NCBI RefSeq assembly: GCF_024713945.1
Contig: NC_134682.1
Coordinates: forward strand, 3,479,001 to 3,543,000
Source: Dermatophagoides farinae
Lineage: Eukaryota > Arthropoda > Arachnida > Sarcoptiformes > Pyroglyphidae
Direction of reading: 5' to 3'
DNA length: 64,000 nt
In this document: piece by piece, positions 57,401-64,000 of the stretch
Position numbering within the stretch: position 1 is the first letter of the stretch
Layout: each line of letters opens with the position of its first letter
Made by a program: the position numbers and the translations under genes
The notes under the pieces: model-generated
Told to the model about the DNA's origin: nothing
Database searches by the model: none
What the model saw: the letters and a program-made list of their open reading frames with translations, nothing else

Positions 57401-60400
57401 CATCATTTATTCCCGATCAATCCAATGATATTATCAATATGACAGGATGTGTGTGTGTGTGTGTGGGAATGATGATGGTGAACAATGAACAATGGAGCAA
57501 TTTTTTTTGGGTGACAATTGGTGATGGTAGCCAAGCTATGCATCAATGATTACACCATCTTAAGATCATCATCGTAGTCGTCGTTGAATAAGAATCGTCT
57601 TCGGACAGTGCAAAAAAAATGTTTCATTCAATCCCTCCAAACAATTCGATCATTATAATTTCGTCGAATAATAATGATTCTTCTTGCTTCTTTCACATGA
57701 AAGACACACACACACATTATTTCAAGTTCAATCAACCAAACACACACACATATGGATGAATTGAACACCTGTGTTGTTGTTGATGATGATGATGAAAGAA
57801 TTTAAAAATGTCCTGTAGTTGAAGCCATTTTGGTTTAGTTTAAGAATAGGATGATTTGTCTATGTGCGTGAGAAAGAGAAAAAAAGGGTTAAATCAAAAA
57901 AAAAAGTTTTTATACGAATTTACATTTCTATATGTAGTGTATACCATCTTGAGAAGCAATAAACGAAATAAATACCCGAATAATTTTCGATGAGAAAAAA
58001 AAAACATTTGTTGGCTGCTGCTGTTCTGTTTTGCTGTCGTTGTTGTTGTTGTTGTCTTTATCTGATTGTAGAAGTGAAATCGATTATTTTTTTACAATCA
58101 GGCGTCTCTGTTGATGCTGCTGCTGCTTATCTGCTTATCATCGATGATCAAATCAAGATGGAAATAAAATCTTATTTAAATGTCCTTGGTCATCGTTTTT
58201 TTTTTCGTTTGTTTGTTTGTTTTTCAATCATTGCACAGCAAATAAAAAAATAATGGTCATCGTTTTTTTTCCTTCACAAAATGCATTTTCAACATTTACG
58301 CGTAGGTGTATTAATAATATCGTTCGTTTAAAAAAAAAACATCATCAGCAACAATAATAATGGCAATGACCACATATCTGTCAAAGAATGTAAATGAAAA
58401 AAAAAATTTTATTTTTTTTTATTTACGATCAATTTAATGTATACTCGATTGATTGATTGTTTGATCGATTGATTATTTTGTATCGGTGATGTTTCATTCT
58501 GATTGAAATTTATTTTATTTTCATTCGAAAATTCACCAACCACCATACAGGAACAATTATCCGGGGATTATCAACGATTTTTTTTTCCAATCGATGGTTA
58601 TTTATATGATATAAATCTTTCTTTTTTTTTGATGATGTTGAAATCTTAGCAGGTGATTTGTCATGACATTTTCATTTGAAATTATATATGACTTTGTGTG
58701 TGTGTGTGTGTGTGTGTAAAAATCTTTTTCAAAACGTAAACAAAAACATGGTTGTCATTAAGAAACACAACATTCGAATAAATAAATAAAACTACTATAC
58801 TATATTCACTCATATTGGATGACACAACCAACCATCACATCAACACATTGATTTTTTTTTTATAAATTTTGTTTTTGTTTCGAATAAATGTTCAACTAAA
58901 TTTTATTTCAGTCTTGATTATAGATAAGATTCGTTCATCATCATCATCATCATCGTTTTCCATATAATAATATTCTTGGTAAATAGATGAAGTTTTCAAA
59001 ATTCAACACAGGGTGATGATGGAAACCATATATCGAACTGACCAAAATGAAAATGTCCAAAACAAAAACAAAAAATTGACTGAATGAATGATGAATATAT
59101 GTGGTCACCATCATGATTGGAGACATCTTGGCATCAAATATATCATCCATTCCATATACACAAGTTTTATCCATTACCACCATCATCATTATCCATAACA
59201 TACATGGTGGCCATTTATTTATTCATGAATCCATCTCTAAAATGATGCTGGGATTATGATGTGATTGAAATTCGATTTAAATCAATGACTTGAATGAAAT
59301 GAATTAATGATTTTTTTTGTCCATGTCAAAAGACCAGTAGCAGCCAATTTTTCTGTCTTTTTTTTCTCTCTCTTTCTCTATAGCTGCGATAATGATATCG
59401 TTATGGTCGATGGTCGAAAATATCAACAATCATGGTGGTAGCCACAATAATCGTTGATCATTCAATCTGGAAAAAAGAACCATCAACGAAAAAAGATATC
59501 ATATTCGATTCATCGAATGTATCATATTCGATCATAAGAAATACGAATGGCGGTGGTTGGTCGTCGTCATCTTTGCAGTCTGTTGATGATGAGAAGAATG
59601 TCAGGTGAATCTGGATCATCAAACCATGGCCATTTTCATCATCATCGTCGTCGTTGTCCTGCTGTCATAACTATGACTACTACTATCATTTAGTTTCTTA
59701 CAATGATGCTCTAATGTTTAAAGTTTGAAGAATGATGTCCAAGATCCGTGAGAAAATTTTTTTTTTCTGTTTTCACTTACAATATAAGATGAAACCCGCT
59801 GCTGCTGCTGGTTGTCGTTCATCCATTTCTTAGAGCTAATGGACGGTGTGTGTATTTGTTTGTTTGTGCAAGGTAAGCTTAACTTTGTTCAAATCAAATA
59901 CAACCAAACGGTATAACTTGATTTTCAAACAAAAAAAACAGCCATGATATACGTTTTGCATTTGTTTCATCATCATTATCAAAAAAAGATCATTATTTTC
60001 TTAGTGTCTTTGGTATAGAAAAAAAAAATGTAAATTAGTCTAGATTGTCTGAAATGACCATCAAATCAAGAAAACAAGAAAAGATTTTCACACGAAAAAA
60101 CATTTTTAGTTCATAAAAACAAATGATATGATTTGACATTTTGTTGTTGTTGTTGTTGTTGTTTTTTTTGTTGGTTAAGCAAAGTCAAGAAATATATCAT
60201 GTGATGAATGTTAGTGAAAGAAACCCGGTAATTATCCATTTCTCTCTCTCTCTCTTTTATGTTATCATCTGCGCTAACAAACACACACACACATACAAGT
60301 TTGATTTGTTTCTCATTCACTTGCACATTCATCCGTGATTTGTTAATGAAACCCTATCGTATCGTATATGGCCAGCTGGACTTTGGAAATAAATATCATC

Positions 60401-63400
60401 ATTAAACACAATGATGAATGAATGAATGAATGAATGGATCAAAAACAACCCTTTCACCTGGGCATACAAAATAAATGATAATTATAGGGTATCAAACATA
60501 TTCAATGAAATTACTGGATCATTTGATTGATTGATTGATTTGATTTGATAAAAAAATTTTAAAAACAAAAAAAAATAGCCTGTATTTTGACCATAAGTCA
60601 GAAGAAGAAGAGAATAAAGTGGAAAGTGAAAGTCTCATTTATGGATTGATAATTTTGAAATTAAGAAATTATTCCACCTAAGAAAATTTTTTTTGTTTTT
60701 TTTAATTATTAGTTTTCAGCTACCAATAGCTAATCAATATGATCATCATCAAGCATTATAATGGCAGCATATGGTACGCGCGTAAATTTTGGTTTCTTTT
60801 CTTCTTCAGAAAAAAAAAACAAAAAAAAAATTGATGACACACACACACACACATTGGTCTTTGGTAGCACACAAACAAGATGCAAATTATCAACCAGAAA
60901 AAAAAATTTCGAATAAACAAATGGTAAGCACGAGCACACAAACATACACAGGTGTAGCAGAATTGGAAAAAAATTCTCCAAAAAATGCCGTAACTATGAT
61001 TACTATGGCCAAAACATCGACAATGATGATGATGATGATGATGATAATGGTAGCTCTCTTTCTCCTTCTTTCTCGAAACAATGATTAGCATCCCAAACCA
61101 TCATATTGTGTATTGTATTCGTTATCATCACAATCAGCAGCAGCATGAAAATAATAACAATTGAATAGTTGATGGTAAAAAGAGAGAGAGAGAGAGGAAT
61201 CTTTTGTTATCATCATTGAATCCAAAAGATTTCGTATATGTGCTCCGATTTCAATCTTTAGAAAATTTCTTATGATTTTTTTCTCTTTTCTTGTTTTGTT
61301 TTGTTGTTATATAACCACGATGATGACTACCATCACGGTGATGATGATGATGATGATGATGATGGTCATTTATTTCATCGTTCGGTATTATTTGCGATGC
61401 TTCAAGGCTTCAGAAACATCATCAACAACAACAACATTTGAAAAGAGCAGCAGCCAAGTCATTTAGAAAGTTTTTTTTCCATTCATTTCAAACGATAGAA
61501 AGAGAACGACGACCTACGCACAAATTTTCGATTTGCATTCATCAATTCGTAATGCTTGCTTGCTTACATTTAGGTTTTCGATGATGATGATGATTGTCCA
61601 TCGTTTTTTTCTTTCTTTCTTTCTTTTTTTTGTTTTGCTGATGCTTTGGCTCTCTATTGGATTGTCATGTATGTATAAGCTAATTTGATGCTTACTAAAA
61701 AAACAACCATCTATCGTGTATACTGTGTATATTGAAAGCGAATCACATCATCATCCAGGCCCAAAGTGATGGTGTCGGTATTCAAAATTTAAAATTTAGA
61801 TTTTTTTTTCAAAAAAAAAAAAAAATCAACACGAATGACGTAATGAACTCATGAGATGTGTGTGTGTGTGTAGCTCATCATCAGCATTCGTGATGATGAT
61901 GATGATGATGATGGTGGTTATTATTATTATGGTAATTACGTTTTGTCGATTTGAAGTAAGCAAATCAAGGATCAAGAAGCGGCCACACGTTCTTCTTGTC
62001 GGGGTGATCAATGTTGTTGTTGTTGTTGTTGTCAATGTCCACATATCTTCAATGATGATGATGATGATAATAATAATGCTGATGATCATGATGTTGATGG
62101 ACATTGAATTGAATGTATACCATTTTAATATCAACAATAAAGATTTTCACGATTCTTGGAGCAAGAAGAATTTCGATTTAGAAGAAATGAAGCTTTTTCA
62201 TTTTCTTATTCTTCGTTCTTCTTTCATTTACGTATATAGAACACATGATGAAGATTTGAATCCGAATAATAATTTTTTTTTCCACAAATACACAGACACA
62301 CACACACAAATAGCATTTGTTCTCCAGACTTTTCCGTTGTCATTATCGTTTCGTTTGTTTCGGTGGATTGTTGTTGTTGTGAATAGATAGTCGTCGGCCA
62401 AGACAAAAGGCTAATCTGATTTTTATGATGTCCCTTTTTTTCCATCTTCTTCATCACATTTGTCTAGGTCTGTGTACCTGTTGTTTTTTTAAGAAAAAAA
62501 CCGATTGTAATCGTATTAGTACATATTATGTTCGAATCAAACAGTGATAACAACAACGTACCAACGTACACAGGTGAGGAACTCAAATCCATCTGGAGTG
62601 TAGTGAAAAATTTTTGTCTTGGTTTTTTTTTCTCGGTAATAAAATCACCATTTATTGTCTAATAATATACACACATACATCGATGATCAGGGCAAATCAA
62701 TACAACAAGGACGACACAATGGATGTTGATGATGTGAAGACAGGTGAATGTGTTGTTTTGGTTGGCCATCCCGATTTTAAATCCTGATGATTCGAAAGAT
62801 TGTATTATTATTATTTTGATTTCGAAATATTATTTAGGATTTATACTTACATATATGTAATAATCAATGTCGGTATTTTCATTCGATTTGGTGTGGCGAT
62901 GGGAAAAATATTGATAAAATCTGTTTGTATTTTTTTTTTGACTTTTTTCTGTTGTTGTAAATAAATTTTTTTGTTTCTTCGTTGCCGACGATTTAGTTTA
63001 GAATTTGATTTTCTTGTTATTGTATTATCGGATATATGATGATGGTGACGATGAAGATGATGATGGATATGAATTATCTGATCTGTGTTTATCATCACAA
63101 ATGAATGATTACATTTGTAGCTAATTGAATCATCAGATTTATTCAAATTTCAAAAAAAAAAAATTCTTCTTGCAATGATAGATTATTATTGTTCCAGGAT
63201 CATTGTAGCGTTTTTTTGTTTTGTTTTCATATTCAAATATTTATATATTCTTATTGAATTGACGACTCAATTCATTTTGGCTGGAATGGAATAAAGGTGA
63301 AACAGACAGATGGTCAATTCATATTCAAATTTTTAAAGCCAGGCAGTGTCATCTTCATTCATTCATTCATTCATTCGATTGTTGGATGGCTACCTGATTT

Positions 63401-64000
63401 TCTCGGTGGTCAATGAATAAAGAGAGAAAGAAAAAAACATTATTTTGTGACAAATATTGTCAATAGTGTGTTAGTTTGTTGATTGTAAAGATTGGCATGA
63501 TGATGATCTTCCTACTGATTTGGTCATTATTTATTTTTGATTCACTTTTTTTCTGTCTATTGTTGTTATATATTCGAATGTCAAACACAATCCACCAGAT
63601 GACCATTCATTGGTGTGTGTGTGTGTGGTGTCTATTGTCATCCAAATCGGCTGATCCGATAACTTTTAGCAGTAGTAGTAATAATAGGCTATACTTCGAT
63701 ATAATTGGGTTCTTATTATTATCAATTATCAATCAATTTCTATTGTAATCATTTTTTATTTTTGACCAAATGGCCCCAAATATTTGTATTTGTATAATAA
63801 TAATAATAATAAAAAAACTAAATATTTGGAAACAACAAGATTGAGATATTTTTTTTTTGTTCATACATTCATTCATTCATCACTATGATGAATATAATTG
63901 AATTGAAAACTAAACTTTTCATTCGAACACAAGAGAAACACGGTTCACATTTTTACTGATCACCAATGATAGATTGGACATAGATTTGACCAATGGTCGA
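54461..64000. other. No gene seen; simple-repeat-rich AT DNA
   Basis: About 9.5 kb of AT-rich DNA with long (CA)n/(GT)n tracts (55857-55883, 58694-58717, 57073-57092) and many GAT/CAT runs (for example 61023-61046, 61339-61363, 61890-61913). The longest frames cross these tracts. The first part is probably the 3' UTR of the HLH gene. Possible small exons near 62529-62572 and 62690-62740 could not be joined in frame. Confidence 0.5.

Noticed and set aside
61851-62390. 179-codon frame on the plus strand
   Set aside because: Dominated by poly-Met, poly-Val and poly-Ile from GAT, GTT and ATT repeats; a shadow frame also exists on the other strand.
62529-62740. Possible two mini-exons (MFESNSDNNNVPTY; KDDTMDVDDVKT) with GTGAG/GTGAAT donors
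   Set aside because: They cannot be joined in one frame without a stop, and no flanking exons were found.

Overview
The window is eukaryotic nuclear DNA and looks like a small, AT-rich arthropod genome, most likely an acariform (astigmatid-type) mite. That identification is an inference. It rests on short GT-AG introns (about 55-120 nt), compact single-exon and few-exon genes, dense poly-A/T runs and (GAT)n/(CA)n tracts, chemoreceptor-like 7TM genes whose conserved 3' end carries a PWGI motif, a mariner-like TA-flanked element, and intron-containing nuclear tRNAs. No bacterial features are present.

Layout. 1-6.7 kb: no gene seen; simple repeats and a few GC-richer patches. 6.7-8.1 kb: a divergent pair, a Nopp140-like Ser/Asp-rich protein (minus) and a small membrane protein (plus). 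8.1-13.05 kb: no gene. 13.06-28.1 kb: a rearranged cluster in which two intact three-exon chemoreceptor-like genes (minus) are mixed with five copies of a two-exon C2H2 zinc-finger gene (plus). Each zinc-finger copy is preceded by a 3' fragment of the chemoreceptor gene in antisense. Copy 4 is split by a 996-bp foldback element with 361-bp arms and a TA target duplication. At 19-20.5 kb there is a chimeric, degraded gene carrying a zinc-finger tail. 28.26-30.94 kb: two tandem paralogous DRAM/Frag1/Sfk1-family membrane proteins (minus), each with four exons of matching phase. 33.1-35.2 kb: two small membrane-protein genes. 35.2-41.1 kb: no gene. 41.1 kb: a Ser/Thr-rich ORF.

42.3-53 kb is an element graveyard. 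It holds a truncated pogo/Tigger (CENP-B-type) transposon, old BEL/Pao-like and copia-like retroelement fragments, a truncated BTB/AT-hook-like gene, scattered DNA topoisomerase II fragments, LINE 3' pieces in opposite orientations, and two intron-containing tRNA genes (Thr-AGT and Gly-GCC). It also has an independent coiled-coil/C2H2 gene and two hAT elements 18 bp apart. The larger hAT carries two long, oppositely oriented arrays of a roughly 40-56-bp repeat and so forms a giant potential hairpin. 53.5-54.46 kb: an intronless HLH-domain gene with a TATA box. 54.5-64 kb: no convincing gene.

How it fits together. The zinc-finger copies look like a recently expanded, gene-converting family. 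Their shared upstream block was apparently built next to, and partly from, a chemoreceptor exon. Splicing in the zinc-finger genes creates a Ser-Thr-Gln-Thr motif of the kind bound by dynein light chain LC8. All exon joins were read by eye; transcript data were not available.
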